From JADJDM01 sp044352985 (GTDB taxonomy: Bacteria > Bacteroidota > Bacteroidia > B-17B0 > Aurantibacillaceae): a DNA stretch of 64,000 nucleotides. Location of the stretch: contig JBILCU010000002.1 of the NCBI GenBank assembly GCA_044352985.1, forward strand, positions 214,954 to 278,953. Reading direction: 5' to 3'. Within the stretch, counting starts at the first letter, position 1. Every line of letters starts with the position of its first letter. A model generated the notes under the pieces. That model was given only the letters and a program-made list of their open reading frames with translations, did no database searches and was not told the DNA's origin. Made by a program: the position numbers and the translations under genes. Shown here one piece after another: positions 26,595 through 36,317 of this stretch.

Positions 26595-27409
26595 ATCCTG
26601 AATTGTGAGTTATAAGTATCCATTGTTTTTTCTATGGAAGAAAACATAATGGTTTCTTTTGAACCCAATGCTAAAAAACCGTGATTGTTTAAGCTATTAT
26701 AAAAAGTTTGTAAAATCTGATCTTGTAATTGTTTATTGAAATAAATCAGCACATTTCGGCAAATAATTAAATCAAATTTATTGAAACCACTATCCGTTAC
26801 TAAATTATGTGTGCTGAAAATTATTTTTTTCCGAAGTTCTTCCTTAATGATTAAATTGCCCTCTACCAAATCGTAATAATCTGCAAAATTTCCCTTCAGT
26901 TCAGATTCTTTATAATTGCTTTCGTAGGTCTTTAATAAATCCATGGAATATTTACCGCTTGCAGCCGTTTGCAAAACGGTTTGATTAATATCCGTTGCGT
27001 AAATAATCGCTTTATCCAAAATTCCTGCTTCTTTTAAAACAATAGCCATTGAATAAGGTTCTTCACCGGTTGAACAGCCTGCATGCCAGATTTTAATGGA
27101 TGGAAGTTCTTTCAATTGAGGCAACACTTCTTTCTTCATGATATTAAAGAAGTATGGATCGCGAAACATTTCGGTAACGTTTACCGTGATTTCTTGAATG
27201 AATTCATTTAATAAAACGCTATCATTATGCAATTGCTCAATAAAACCGGAAAAATTACTAATTTTTTTTAAATCGATAAAACGTTGAAACCTTCTGTGCA
27301 ATGAGGGTGTAGAGTAATTCGAAAAATCATATCCGGATGCATCGTAAATGGCAGCAACTAGTTCGTCAGCTTCTACATCACCAATTTCAATTCTTAAAGT
27401 TGTGTTCAT
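26576..27409 (-). CDS. cheR: CheR-type protein-glutamate methyltransferase
   Basis: The 277-residue protein has an all-alpha N-terminal domain (about 5-80) and a SAM-binding methyltransferase domain with HAGCSTGEEPYSMAI and FDLIICRNVLIYFN, both conserved in CheR. It overlaps the CheB fusion by 19 bp. No chemoreceptor gene is near, so its substrate may be another protein, perhaps the hybrid kinase or an unlinked receptor. Confidence 0.93.
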   Translation of the reverse strand: MNTTLRIEIGDVEADELVAAIYDASGYDFSNYSTPSLHRRFQRFIDLKKISNFSGFIEQLHNDSVLLNEFIQEITVNVTEMFRDPYFFNIMKKEVLPQLKELPSIKIWHAGCSTGEEPYSMAIVLKEAGILDKAIIYATDINQTVLQTAASGKYSMDLLKTYESNYKESELKGNFADYYDLVEGNLIIKEELRKKIIFSTHNLVTDSGFNKFDLIICRNVLIYFNKQLQDQILQTFYNSLNNHGFLALGSKETIMFSSIEKTMDTYNSQFRIWRKMA

Positions 27410-27781
27410 TTACATTAATAGTGTGTTTATTTTCTTCACCAATACATCTATATCAACAGGTTTGGTACAATAATCGTTTGCTCCTGCTTCCAGGCATCTT
27501 TCCATATCACCTTTCATGGCTAATGCAGTAAGTGCAATAACTTTATTGGTTTTTAAAACATCATCTCCTCGCATTACACGAAGTGTTTCAAAACCATCCA
27601 TAACAGGCATCATCATATCAAGCAAAATAATGTCGTATTGATTGTCTTTTAATTTATCCAAACACTCTCGGCCATCTCGCGCCGACTCTACTTTAAATTT
27701 TTTAGCTTTTAAGTATGCAGACAATGCAAATATGTTTCGCTCATCGTCATCAACCAAAAGTATTTTTATAGTTTCGTTCAT
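27410..27781 (-). CDS. Single-domain response regulator
   Basis: The 123-residue protein consists only of a receiver: acidic pocket DDD at 11-13, phosphoacceptor Asp55 in LLDMMMPVMDG, Thr in IALTALA, Lys in CTKPVD. It probably acts as a phosphate relay or sink between the hybrid kinase and other partners. It is 2 bp from the hybrid kinase and adjacent to cheR. Confidence 0.94.
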   Translation of the reverse strand: MNETIKILLVDDDERNIFALSAYLKAKKFKVESARDGRECLDKLKDNQYDIILLDMMMPVMDGFETLRVMRGDDVLKTNKVIALTALAMKGDMERCLEAGANDYCTKPVDIDVLVKKINTLLM

Positions 27782-27783
27782 GA

Positions 27784-30700
27784 TTAGTTTTTACTTTCTT
27801 TGTTCATTAACCAGATCTTAATCAGTGAAATTAAGAAATCTGCATCTATTGGTTTTGTTAAATAGTCGGAACATCCACATTTAATGCATTTTTCACGTTC
27901 ATCGGCTTGAGTTTTACCGGTAAGTGCAATTATTGGAACGTGTAATCCTCCGTTTAATTTCCTTATTTCTCTGGTTGCTTCGTAACCATCCATTTCAGGC
28001 ATCATGATGTCCATCAACACAACATCAATATCATTATTGGATTTCCAAACATCAATGGCTTCTTTACCATTTTTTGCCTGAATGATAAGTGCTTTATTGG
28101 TTTCTAATAATTTACCAATTGAAAAACGATTTTGTTCATCGTCATCAACTACTAATATTTTTTTATTCTCTAACAATTTTGCAGGAATAATAGCTGGCTT
28201 TATGGTTTTGGAGGCATTCCCTTTGTTTACATAATTTAGGAAAAGTCCAATTTCATCGGTAATTCCAGTATAATTTTTTACAATTTTAATGATGAAAGCA
28301 TCTTCAAACTGATGAATTCTTTTTTGGTCGAGAGAAGAAAGATAGGTATTGCAAAAGATAATAACTGGAATACTTTTACCTTCGAACTGAGGCTTTATTT
28401 TTTCAAGGAATTTAGAAACTTTTGCTTTTTTGAAATCCATGTCTATCAAAATAGCAGCAGTATGTTCTTTTGCTGGTGCAGAGGTAAGATCGCTTTCAGG
28501 ATTAATGGAAACTACATCCAATTGTTTTTCATTTAAAAAATTTTCCATCGATAAACGATGCACTTCAATATCTGAAAACAGAATGATTTTTCCAGAATTT
28601 CCATTCATCAAATCATCCAGTGTGGAGAAAATAGAATTTAATCGATTATCATCTACTGGCTTTGCTATAAAATCAATAGCTCCGGCCAATTTAGATTTGT
28701 TTTTATCTATATCTTCAGAGGATAAAATATGTACCGGAATTTTTTTCGTTTCTGCAAAACTTTTCACTTCCTTCAACACATCCCAACCATTTTTAATGGG
28801 TAAATTTATATCCAGAATAATCCCTGAAGGAATGTGTTTTTTAGCATAATCAACCCCTTGTTTTCCGTTTACAGCAACTATAGTTTTATACCCTCTTGCA
28901 CGCGCTGCTTGTTGCACTACCTTAGCGGTGATTACATCATCTTCTACAATTAAAATGGATTTATCGTTTGAATTAATTTGAAGACGGTCGTCTTCAAATT
29001 CAATTTCCGGAATTGTATCCTCTGCTAAAACAAGCTTTGGACTTTGTTCATCAGCATTTAAATTATCCTTTTCGCTATAATTTACCGGAATGGTGATACT
29101 GAATGTACTGCCTTTTCCTGGCTCACTTTCAAGGTTAATATTACCTCCAAGTAAGTGGGCAATTTCGCGGCTAATGGAAAGACCTAAACCTGTACCACCA
29201 TACTTACGTTTTGTGGAGCCATCTGCTTGCTGAAATGCTTCAAAAACTAATGCTTGTTTATCTTTTGGAATTCCAATCCCTGTATCTGCAACGGCAAACG
29301 TAATTAAGTTACTATTTTGCATGCTAACATTTAAAGCAACCTTTCCTTTTGCACTAAATTTAAAAGCATTTGAAAGTAAGTTTTTAATCACTTGATCAAT
29401 ACGCATGCGATCGGTAAAAATTTCTTTTGGGCAATCAGTAGCAATGTTAATAGAAAAATCAATTTCTTTATCCTTACTTAATGGAACAAATAAATCTTCT
29501 GTATCTTTTTTAAACTCACTTAAACTAATTGTCTCCGGATTGATATCCATTTTACCTGATTCTATTTTTGATAGATCAAGAATTTCGTTGATGAGTTCGA
29601 GTAAATTATTTCCTGCTTTGTGAATAACAGAAACGTATTCAATTTGGTCGGTGGAAAGATTTTCTTCTAAATTATCTTTTAATAATTTACTTAATAAGAT
29701 AACCGAGTTAAGTGGTGTTCTTAGTTCGTGGCTCATGTTGGCAAGGAACTCAGATTTATATTTACTGCTTAATGCCAGTTCTTCCGATTTGCGTTGCAAA
29801 TCTTTTCCTGTTTCAATTAGCAACTTATTTTTCTCATCGAATGCGTGATTTTTTTCTTCGAGCAATTTTGTTTTCTCTTCAAGTTCTTTGTTGCTTTGCA
29901 TCAATTCTTCCTGTTGCACTCTTAACTCTTCCTCTGATGCTTGTAACTTTTGTGATTGCGCTTCTAGTTCGGTATTACTCTCTTCTAAATTACGTTGCGC
30001 TTCCATTAAAAGTTCTGTTTGACGTTTTAATGCCTCAGATTCTTTTTGTTTAGATATATCAAATCGTATAGCTACATACTTTTCAATTTTACCGTTTTGA
30101 TTCTTAAATGGCATAATAGTGGTTTCTACCCAATAATAATTACCATTTTTACTTACATTTAAAATTTCGCCTTGCCAAGTTAATCCGGTGCTGATAGCTT
30201 TCCACATACCCTTAAAAATACCATCGGGTTGTTTCCCTGATTTTAGTATGCGGTGATTTTTACCAATTAATTCCTCGCGTGAATATTCTGAAATATCGCA
30301 GAACAAATCATTCACATAAATAATATTCCCATCTGCATCTGTTTCAGAAACGATTGCCGCTTTATTTAATGCTGCAACTTGTTGATTTAATTTCAGTGTC
30401 ATGTTTTCAATTTCCTGACGCTGATTTTTCATTTCGGTTATATCATAACCAATTTTAATGATTTTGTAAACTTTACCCGTTTTATCGGAAACTGGATTGT
30501 AGCTTGCTTGAATCCAAACAAAATCATTCTTTTTATTTTTTCTTCTGAACTCACCTGAAATACTTTTACCACTATTTAGTTTAGCCCAAAAACCAACAAA
30601 TTCTTTATCATAATCAACATCATTAGGTACTAAAATTTTATGATGTGAATTTTTAATTTCATCTAAGGAGTAATCCAACAAATTCAGAAAAAGTTGATTG

Positions 30701-31377
30701 GCATCCAATATTTTTCCTGTCGGATCAAACTCAATTACCAAAGTAGATTTATTAATAGCGTTTATTCTATTTTGCAATTCCTGTTCTTTAGCATCTAAAT
30801 CCAACAGTAATTTTTCTAACTCTATTTTGCCCAGTAAGGTATTTAAGAAAATGCCGATAGACTCAGCTGCATCTTCTATAAAATTTACTTCAAGGGCTGA
30901 GTAAGGAATTAGTTTTACCAATTCCATTAAACCAACTAATTTTTGATTATAAAAAAATGGAATTACAAATAGCGATACTGAATTGGAACTGCCCAGCGTT
31001 GTAGAAACTTTAAAAAAATCGGTTGAAATGCCATTTATAGCAATTGGTTTTTTCCGCTGAATGGATTGTGCAATTAATGAATTTTCTTTACTTACAAATT
31101 CAGGAGCAGGTTGCTCATTGCCCATTGAAAAAGTAAGTGCAAGTTGATCAGCTTTATTAATAGTATAAAACGTGCCGATTTGGCAAGTAAAATAATCAAA
31201 GAAAAAAGTGATGATTTCCTGAGCAAGTTGTTCGGTGTTTTTTTCGCCACGTAAAATTTCGGCAAGTTTTACTTTACCATCTTGCACCCAGGAATTTTCA
31301 GTATGCTGTTCGGATAAATGCAAGATACTTTCTTGCATTTGATGAATTGCCTTACTTACCGAATCTAATTTGCTCAT
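27784..31377 (-). CDS. Hybrid histidine kinase with GAF, two PAS and three receiver domains
   Basis: Domains in order: GAF (about 25-185), PAS (about 205-315), PAS with PAC (about 335-440), a long coiled coil (445-535), HisKA with SEFLANMSHELRTPLN, HATPase with ADTGIGIP and GGTGLGLSI, then three receivers. The first has IVEDD and ILDINLP. The middle one is degenerate (FSDIEVHRL; IDMDF lacks the full pocket). The last has VDDDEQNRF and MDIMMPEMDG. No membrane segments are seen, so it is cytoplasmic. It heads the signalling operon (kinase, receiver, CheR, CheB-REC-PP2C). Confidence 0.94.
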   Translation of the reverse strand: MSKLDSVSKAIHQMQESILHLSEQHTENSWVQDGKVKLAEILRGEKNTEQLAQEIITFFFDYFTCQIGTFYTINKADQLALTFSMGNEQPAPEFVSKENSLIAQSIQRKKPIAINGISTDFFKVSTTLGSSNSVSLFVIPFFYNQKLVGLMELVKLIPYSALEVNFIEDAAESIGIFLNTLLGKIELEKLLLDLDAKEQELQNRINAINKSTLVIEFDPTGKILDANQLFLNLLDYSLDEIKNSHHKILVPNDVDYDKEFVGFWAKLNSGKSISGEFRRKNKKNDFVWIQASYNPVSDKTGKVYKIIKIGYDITEMKNQRQEIENMTLKLNQQVAALNKAAIVSETDADGNIIYVNDLFCDISEYSREELIGKNHRILKSGKQPDGIFKGMWKAISTGLTWQGEILNVSKNGNYYWVETTIMPFKNQNGKIEKYVAIRFDISKQKESEALKRQTELLMEAQRNLEESNTELEAQSQKLQASEEELRVQQEELMQSNKELEEKTKLLEEKNHAFDEKNKLLIETGKDLQRKSEELALSSKYKSEFLANMSHELRTPLNSVILLSKLLKDNLEENLSTDQIEYVSVIHKAGNNLLELINEILDLSKIESGKMDINPETISLSEFKKDTEDLFVPLSKDKEIDFSINIATDCPKEIFTDRMRIDQVIKNLLSNAFKFSAKGKVALNVSMQNSNLITFAVADTGIGIPKDKQALVFEAFQQADGSTKRKYGGTGLGLSISREIAHLLGGNINLESEPGKGSTFSITIPVNYSEKDNLNADEQSPKLVLAEDTIPEIEFEDDRLQINSNDKSILIVEDDVITAKVVQQAARARGYKTIVAVNGKQGVDYAKKHIPSGIILDINLPIKNGWDVLKEVKSFAETKKIPVHILSSEDIDKNKSKLAGAIDFIAKPVDDNRLNSIFSTLDDLMNGNSGKIILFSDIEVHRLSMENFLNEKQLDVVSINPESDLTSAPAKEHTAAILIDMDFKKAKVSKFLEKIKPQFEGKSIPVIIFCNTYLSSLDQKRIHQFEDAFIIKIVKNYTGITDEIGLFLNYVNKGNASKTIKPAIIPAKLLENKKILVVDDDEQNRFSIGKLLETNKALIIQAKNGKEAIDVWKSNNDIDVVLMDIMMPEMDGYEATREIRKLNGGLHVPIIALTGKTQADEREKCIKCGCSDYLTKPIDADFLISLIKIWLMNKESKN

Positions 31378-31584
31378 TATAAAAAATTAAAGTTTATTCT
31401 TGTGATGAAGTTCATATACAAATATCGCAAAAATCACGGATTAATAAGATTAAAAACAGATTGTGGTTAGATTACTTAAAATTAAAATCTGTAAATACTG
31501 ACTAAAAAGAGTTTTTGAAATTAAAACAGAAAAAAATTATAAATGTTTAAAAAAATATAAAACACTTTATGTAAAACAGGTTAA

Positions 31585-32472
31585 TTACCTAAAATTACCT
31601 ATTAATGAAAAACCTTGAGATTTGAGCATATAGGATTTATCACAGTCCCCATTTCCGAAAATTATATAATTGTTATTTTGTGATATTAAACCAATTAACT
31701 GATAATTAGAGTAACCCTTAGTAAAACTTAATAATTTAGAGAAAACGGTATCAGAAATACAAGAATATCCAAACTCAACATCATTTGAAAGATAGGAACG
31801 ATAACTTGCCTGATTTATATTAGTACCACTTGAAACTCCACCCACTAAAAACTGTGCTATTGTAAAAATTAATGGTTGATTATAGCCTACAAAAGCATTT
31901 TGCGTGTTTTTAAGTTTTATAGAATGATTGCCTGTAAAAGTTATATTTTTTGCGTTGTTTGTTGTCATTAACAAAGAAGAATTGATTTGCCAAGTTAGGG
32001 TATCATTACTTCTTCCCGAATTTGTAAATGCTTGAATTCCATTAATTAATAAAGTATCGGTTCTATAGTTATTTAAAAGAATTTTAATTTTATTTGTTGA
32101 GTCAGTAAATGATAAATTTTTCTTGTAAGAAAATTGTATTAAACCAGACCTAAACTTTCCATCCTTACACAAAATCAAGTTATTGCCATAATTGATTTTG
32201 ATTTTCATACTATCCAAATTACTTAACGAATCTTTTGTTATTTGAATAGAGTTATCAGTTGAATTAAATGAAAATAAAGAATCGTGAAAACAAACCTGTT
32301 GGCCAGAAACAAAAACATCTTTAATAACATTTAAAGCAACAATTTCATGTTTTAAAAATGTCACATCTTGTTCTACAATTGGGCCAATATCATCACTTTC
32401 AAAATCATCTTTTTTACAAGATGAAAAAGCAAATAAAACTATTGTTAAAAAAATTGACGATAGGTGTTTCAT
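31585..32472 (-). CDS. Hypothetical lipoprotein
   Basis: The 295-residue protein has a lipoprotein signal with the lipobox FSSC (Cys at about 19) followed by KKDD, typical of surface lipoproteins in Bacteroidota. The mature part is beta-rich, Ser/Asn-rich and lacks recognised motifs. It is transcribed alone, with 207 bp to the kinase operon. Function unknown. Confidence 0.7.
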   Translation of the reverse strand: MKHLSSIFLTIVLFAFSSCKKDDFESDDIGPIVEQDVTFLKHEIVALNVIKDVFVSGQQVCFHDSLFSFNSTDNSIQITKDSLSNLDSMKIKINYGNNLILCKDGKFRSGLIQFSYKKNLSFTDSTNKIKILLNNYRTDTLLINGIQAFTNSGRSNDTLTWQINSSLLMTTNNAKNITFTGNHSIKLKNTQNAFVGYNQPLIFTIAQFLVGGVSSGTNINQASYRSYLSNDVEFGYSCISDTVFSKLLSFTKGYSNYQLIGLISQNNNYIIFGNGDCDKSYMLKSQGFSLIGNFR

Positions 32473-32565
32473 TTAAATAATTTGTTTATCAAACTTAATT
32501 ATTAATTAAAAAAAAGTTAGTTAAGAATCATTTACTTTCTAACAATCAGTCTGTTTAAAAAACAA

Positions 32566-32590
32566 AAAACCCGGCGGTGAGCCGGGTTTT
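32566..32590 (-). terminator. Rho-independent terminator after the outer-membrane protein gene
   Basis: AAAACCCGGC-GGTGA-GCCGGGTTTT is a perfect 10-bp stem with a 5-nt loop just after the stop at 32613 on the minus strand, with flanking T runs on both strands. It probably ends the barrel gene transcript. Confidence 0.88.
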
Positions 32591-32612
32591 AAAAATTAGA
32601 CTTTATTATTTA

Positions 32613-33605
32613 TTAAAAATAAAAGTTTAAACTAAGATTTCCTGCAGGAGAAAAACTGTTCATCCATAATTGTTTTGGATCACTTGCTGCTGCATTGTCT
32701 CTATCATTACCTAAGAACCAACCTCTTGTTACATCGCCTGATTTTACTTTTGTATCAGAAATAACTGCACCTGTTGCAATTGCATTTCCATTATCATCTA
32801 ATCTGTCTAAACCTTCAACAGTTTTAGAACCTCTTCCTGTTCTTGACCAACCAAGACCCCAACCGAATTCTCCACCTAAAGACATTTTAGAAGAAAAGAA
32901 ATATTCAACACCTGCATAACCTCTTACAGCTAAAGCAATTGTTTTACCATCTCTTTGTACTAATGTTCTTTCATCATGGTCAGCAGCAGATGATACGTTT
33001 GCACCAAAATTAGTTGTGTAATTTGTCAATGCATCATCATTTGCAGATGTAGTAACTGAATTTGTAACTACATCATTTCCATAACTGTATTTTTCTCCAC
33101 CACCAGCAAGAATTAAAGCTGCTTCAGCGCCATAATATCCTTGTAGTCTGTATTTAGATCCTTTTCTTTTTTCTAAACCTCCACCAATACCTACAGCCCA
33201 ATCTCTTGTTTTTTGAACATCTTTTACTTGTTCTGGGTCAATATTTGTTGGCCAAGTTTGTGGAGTTGGTGTAGCTGTATTTAATTTATCGATGAATTTT
33301 GCAGTTGTATTTGTTTGATTATACAATCTGATAGTTCCTTTATACGCAGTAGTAGCATCTTTAAAATATCTACCAGTTAAAGAAAACTTATTGTTCAATG
33401 GATCAAAAGTTGGTGCTCCTTTGGTACCAGCTGCACCTGGGTGTGCTAAGTCAGCAGCAAAGTCGATAAATTTAGTTGCATCAACTGAAATACCCCAATC
33501 ACCTGCTTCTGGTAAAATTGCACGTCCTTTTTTATCGGTAAGGTCTTGTGCAAAAGCGCCCGTTACACCGAACGTAGCTGCTAATAATAATACTGATTTT
33601 TTCAT
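32613..33605 (-). CDS. Outer-membrane beta-barrel protein
   Basis: A signal peptide (MKKSVLLLAATFGVTGAFAQ) precedes a 310-residue protein with amphipathic strands, glycine-rich turns and a terminal LNFYF, as usual for outer-membrane barrels. GYAGVEYFFSSKMSLGGEFGWGLGW is typical of the porin-like BT1926-type group. A perfect terminator follows. Upstream, CATATTTG on the minus strand (7 of 8 to the -7 consensus) lies about 35 bp from the ATG. No enzymatic function is implied. Confidence 0.8.
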   Translation of the reverse strand: MKKSVLLLAATFGVTGAFAQDLTDKKGRAILPEAGDWGISVDATKFIDFAADLAHPGAAGTKGAPTFDPLNNKFSLTGRYFKDATTAYKGTIRLYNQTNTTAKFIDKLNTATPTPQTWPTNIDPEQVKDVQKTRDWAVGIGGGLEKRKGSKYRLQGYYGAEAALILAGGGEKYSYGNDVVTNSVTTSANDDALTNYTTNFGANVSSAADHDERTLVQRDGKTIALAVRGYAGVEYFFSSKMSLGGEFGWGLGWSRTGRGSKTVEGLDRLDDNGNAIATGAVISDTKVKSGDVTRGWFLGNDRDNAAASDPKQLWMNSFSPAGNLSLNFYF

Positions 33606-33711
33606 TTTTTGATTTTGTTTTAGTTAAACATTGAAAGCAAATATGATTCTTTTTTTAGAGAAAAGTTATTAACAATTAATTTACTTATTAACCACTTTTT
33701 GTTAATTACGT

Positions 33712-34371
33712 TTATCGCTTATCTTTTAAAAGGGGCACAAATTTAAAAGTCCCAAGTTCTTTCTTTTCAAATTCCATCCCTTTTTTTCTCTTAATTATGT
33801 TCATCACTTGAGATTCACCCTCACCTACAGGAATAACTAATATTCCGGTTTCTTCTTTTAGCTGAATTAATAAATCTTTTGGTACAAATGGGGCTCCAGC
33901 TGTAACAATAATTTTATCAAAAGGAGCAAATTGCACTAATCCCTTGTATCCATCTCCATAAAAAAACCGCGCATTATAACCAATGGTTGGTAAAAATTCC
34001 TTTGTACGATCGTATAATTTACGCTGGCGTTCTACAGTAAACACTTTAGCGCCCATTTCTATAAGCACTGCAGTTTGATATCCACTTCCAGTTCCAATTT
34101 CTAAAACTTTTTCCCCTTTTTTAATTTCAAGATACTGTGTTTGCATTGCAACCGTGGATGGACGAGAAATAGTTTGTCCTTCTCCAATGTGATAGGCGCT
34201 TTCTTCGTCGTATGCAAAATGAATTAATGTAGAATCATGAAAAAAAAGATGCCTTAGTACTTTCTCCATTGCTTTTAGTACATTTTCATGAATTCCTTTT
34301 TTCCTTAATACTTCAATCATGTTTTTTCTTTTTCCCTGAAAAAGAAAGGTGTCGTGCCTGTTTTCTATCAT
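33712..34371 (-). CDS. pcm: Protein-L-isoaspartate O-methyltransferase
   Basis: The 219-residue protein has a SAM-binding motif VLEIGTGSGYQTAVL (about 94-108), YDEESAYHIGEGQTISRPSTVA at about 54-75 typical of the PIMT active site, and FDKIIVTAGAPFVPKDLL. It repairs isoaspartyl residues in damaged proteins using SAM. Length is as expected for Pcm. It is transcribed alone, divergent from the gene at 34477. Confidence 0.94.
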   Translation of the reverse strand: MIENRHDTFLFQGKRKNMIEVLRKKGIHENVLKAMEKVLRHLFFHDSTLIHFAYDEESAYHIGEGQTISRPSTVAMQTQYLEIKKGEKVLEIGTGSGYQTAVLIEMGAKVFTVERQRKLYDRTKEFLPTIGYNARFFYGDGYKGLVQFAPFDKIIVTAGAPFVPKDLLIQLKEETGILVIPVGEGESQVMNIIKRKKGMEFEKKELGTFKFVPLLKDKR

Positions 34372-34453
34372 ATAAAAACAAATTTAAAAGCAATTAACAT
34401 TCTAGTTTTAATATTTAATGAATGATACTAACAAAGCGCTTTTAATTACACGA

Positions 34454-34461
34454 TACTTTTG
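34454..34461 (+). promoter_or_regulatory. Putative -7 box for the oxidoreductase gene
   Basis: TACTTTTG matches TAnnTTTG exactly, 15 bp upstream of the ATG at 34477. The short leader is common for such promoters. I see no clear -33 element. Confidence 0.4.
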
Positions 34462-34476
34462 TTACAAATCAATATT

Positions 34477-35406
34477 ATGAAAGTAGGTTTTATAGGTGGA
34501 AATGAAATTACTGAAGGTTTTATCAGTGATTTCAAAAACAATAAAATGGTTACAGAAACCCATTTTATGGAGGAAGATATGGTAAAATCTCGTCAAATAA
34601 TAAAGCGTTGGGCAGATATTAATTACCATGTTGAATCAACCGCTTTTATCAAAAGTATTGATGCTTTAATTGTTTGTGGTAATCATAAAAAAAACCATGA
34701 ATACATTGTGCAAGCTGCTAAATACGGCAAGCACATCATATTAAGTGATCCGCATTTTTTACCCATAGGTATTATAAGAAAACTAGAGCATTTAGAAAGC
34801 GAGGCAGGAATTAAAATTCAAATTGGTGGAACAGAAAAATATAATTCTGCTTTTTTAGCTGCCAAACCATTTATTAAAAATCCAGTATTTGTTGATGTTG
34901 CTCGCCTTAGTCAGTATTCGCCTAAAAACAACACTATTTCTGTGCTTCACGATTTGCTGTACAAAGATTTAGATTGGGTATTAAGCTCTATTAATTCAAA
35001 TATTCGAAAAATAAGCGCCAACTCGCTTTCTGTTACAGGTGAAGAAATTGACTTTATCAATACAAAACTTGAATTTGATAATGGTTGCATAGCTAATTTA
35101 ACGGCAAGCAGGGTTAGCGAACTTAATCTAAATAAAGCGCGTATTTACAATGCTAATTCTATTTTATTTATAGACTTTTTAAACAGACAACTTAAAAGAT
35201 CTTGGAAAAAAACCGATTATCTAGAATTTGAAGATTTAGAAATCACGGTTTGCCATGACCGTTACAATCAATTTCATGAATTTTATAAAAGCATAAATAA
35301 CGAAATTGAAATGAGTTCAATAATTCCTGATTTTTTAAAAACAAAAGATGTATTGGAGCTAATACTAGAAAAAATAAAAATGAAAACAAATCCTTTTGTT
35401 AAATAA
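34477..35406 (+). CDS. Gfo/Idh/MocA-family oxidoreductase
   Basis: The 309-residue protein begins with the Rossmann strand MKVGFIGGNE and has ALIVCGNHKKNHEYIVQAAKYGKHIILSDPH in the nucleotide-binding half, followed by the alpha/beta C-terminal domain typical of Gfo/Idh/MocA. The conserved EKP-type motif is replaced by SDPH. The start ATG 34477 is chosen over a TTG at 34459. It may oxidise a sugar or nucleotide sugar, and the downstream gene cluster (lipoprotein, sugar transferase) suggests surface polysaccharide synthesis. Confidence 0.8.
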   Translation: MKVGFIGGNEITEGFISDFKNNKMVTETHFMEEDMVKSRQIIKRWADINYHVESTAFIKSIDALIVCGNHKKNHEYIVQAAKYGKHIILSDPHFLPIGIIRKLEHLESEAGIKIQIGGTEKYNSAFLAAKPFIKNPVFVDVARLSQYSPKNNTISVLHDLLYKDLDWVLSSINSNIRKISANSLSVTGEEIDFINTKLEFDNGCIANLTASRVSELNLNKARIYNANSILFIDFLNRQLKRSWKKTDYLEFEDLEITVCHDRYNQFHEFYKSINNEIEMSSIIPDFLKTKDVLELILEKIKMKTNPFVK

Positions 35407-35423
35407 TTTAACAATAAGTCTTT

Positions 35424-35431
35424 TATTTTTG
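35424..35431 (+). promoter_or_regulatory. Putative -7 box of the lipoprotein/sugar transferase operon
   Basis: TATTTTTG matches TAnnTTTG, 13 bp upstream of the ATG at 35445. An upstream TTTG at 35395-35398 is 25 bp away, longer than the usual 19-21 bp. Confidence 0.4.
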
Positions 35432-35444
35432 CGTTCTTTTATAA

Positions 35445-36317
35445 ATGTTAAGATTAATAGGAATAATATTATTTAGTGCGTCCGTTATAATTTCACATAT
35501 TTCCTGTGAAAAAATTAATCCATCCATTAATAAACCTGCCTACATTGAAATTCCAGCTTATTCCGTAGCATATAAAACAACTTATTCAAATGGGGGGCCT
35601 GGTACTAAAAACCACAAATTTACAGATGTAAAGGTTACCTTAAAAGGTAAAGACTATGGTGTATATCCTTTACCAGCAAGAATACCTGTGTTAGAAACCG
35701 GTGAATGCGAATTAACAATTGCACCGGTAATTAAAGTTAATGGTGTAAGTACTGTCCGTTCAGAATATGCCCCAATTAAGTTATTCGACACTACTTTAAC
35801 TATTAATAATGGCAACAAACATTTAATCACTCCTTCATTTGATTATTATTCAAATGGCGTTACGTTTTATTGGGTAGAAGATTTTGAAGTTTCTGGATCT
35901 TCGTTAATTGGTGATACTGCCATTAAGTTACAAAGTATAGAAAAATTTGAAGGATCAAAAGCAATAAAAATTGAGCTAAAAAACAGTCAAAACAGTTGTA
36001 TGGCTTATTCTTCATCAGGCTTACCACTACCAAATAATTCGGAAATGTTGTATTTGGAAGTAAACTATAAATGCAATCAAAAATTTGAAGTTGGCTTATT
36101 GGATGCCAATAAGCTTTTTTTAGGTTCTGCAGGTGGAGCAAATCCAAGTTCGGAATGGAATAAAATTTATTTTTTTCTTACTCCTGTAGCTAGCAGAAAT
36201 CAAAGAAGTTCATACCTAGTTTATTTTTACTTTGATAAAACTGATTTTAGCGATAACGGCTTAGGACCTAATCCCGTTTTATATATAGATAATATTAAAG
36301 TTGTAAGTCAACCTTAA
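35445..36317 (+). CDS. Hypothetical lipoprotein with galactose-binding-like C-terminus
   Basis: The 290-residue protein has a lipobox ISC at about 21 (SHISCEKIN). The mature region is all-beta, and the C-terminal part (about 145-290) looks like a galactose-binding or jelly-roll fold ending in LYIDNIKVV. Its stop is directly followed by the ATG of the sugar transferase, so the two are co-transcribed. It may be a surface carbohydrate-binding protein. No named family was recognised. Confidence 0.65.
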   Translation: MLRLIGIILFSASVIISHISCEKINPSINKPAYIEIPAYSVAYKTTYSNGGPGTKNHKFTDVKVTLKGKDYGVYPLPARIPVLETGECELTIAPVIKVNGVSTVRSEYAPIKLFDTTLTINNGNKHLITPSFDYYSNGVTFYWVEDFEVSGSSLIGDTAIKLQSIEKFEGSKAIKIELKNSQNSCMAYSSSGLPLPNNSEMLYLEVNYKCNQKFEVGLLDANKLFLGSAGGANPSSEWNKIYFFLTPVASRNQRSSYLVYFYFDKTDFSDNGLGPNPVLYIDNIKVVSQP

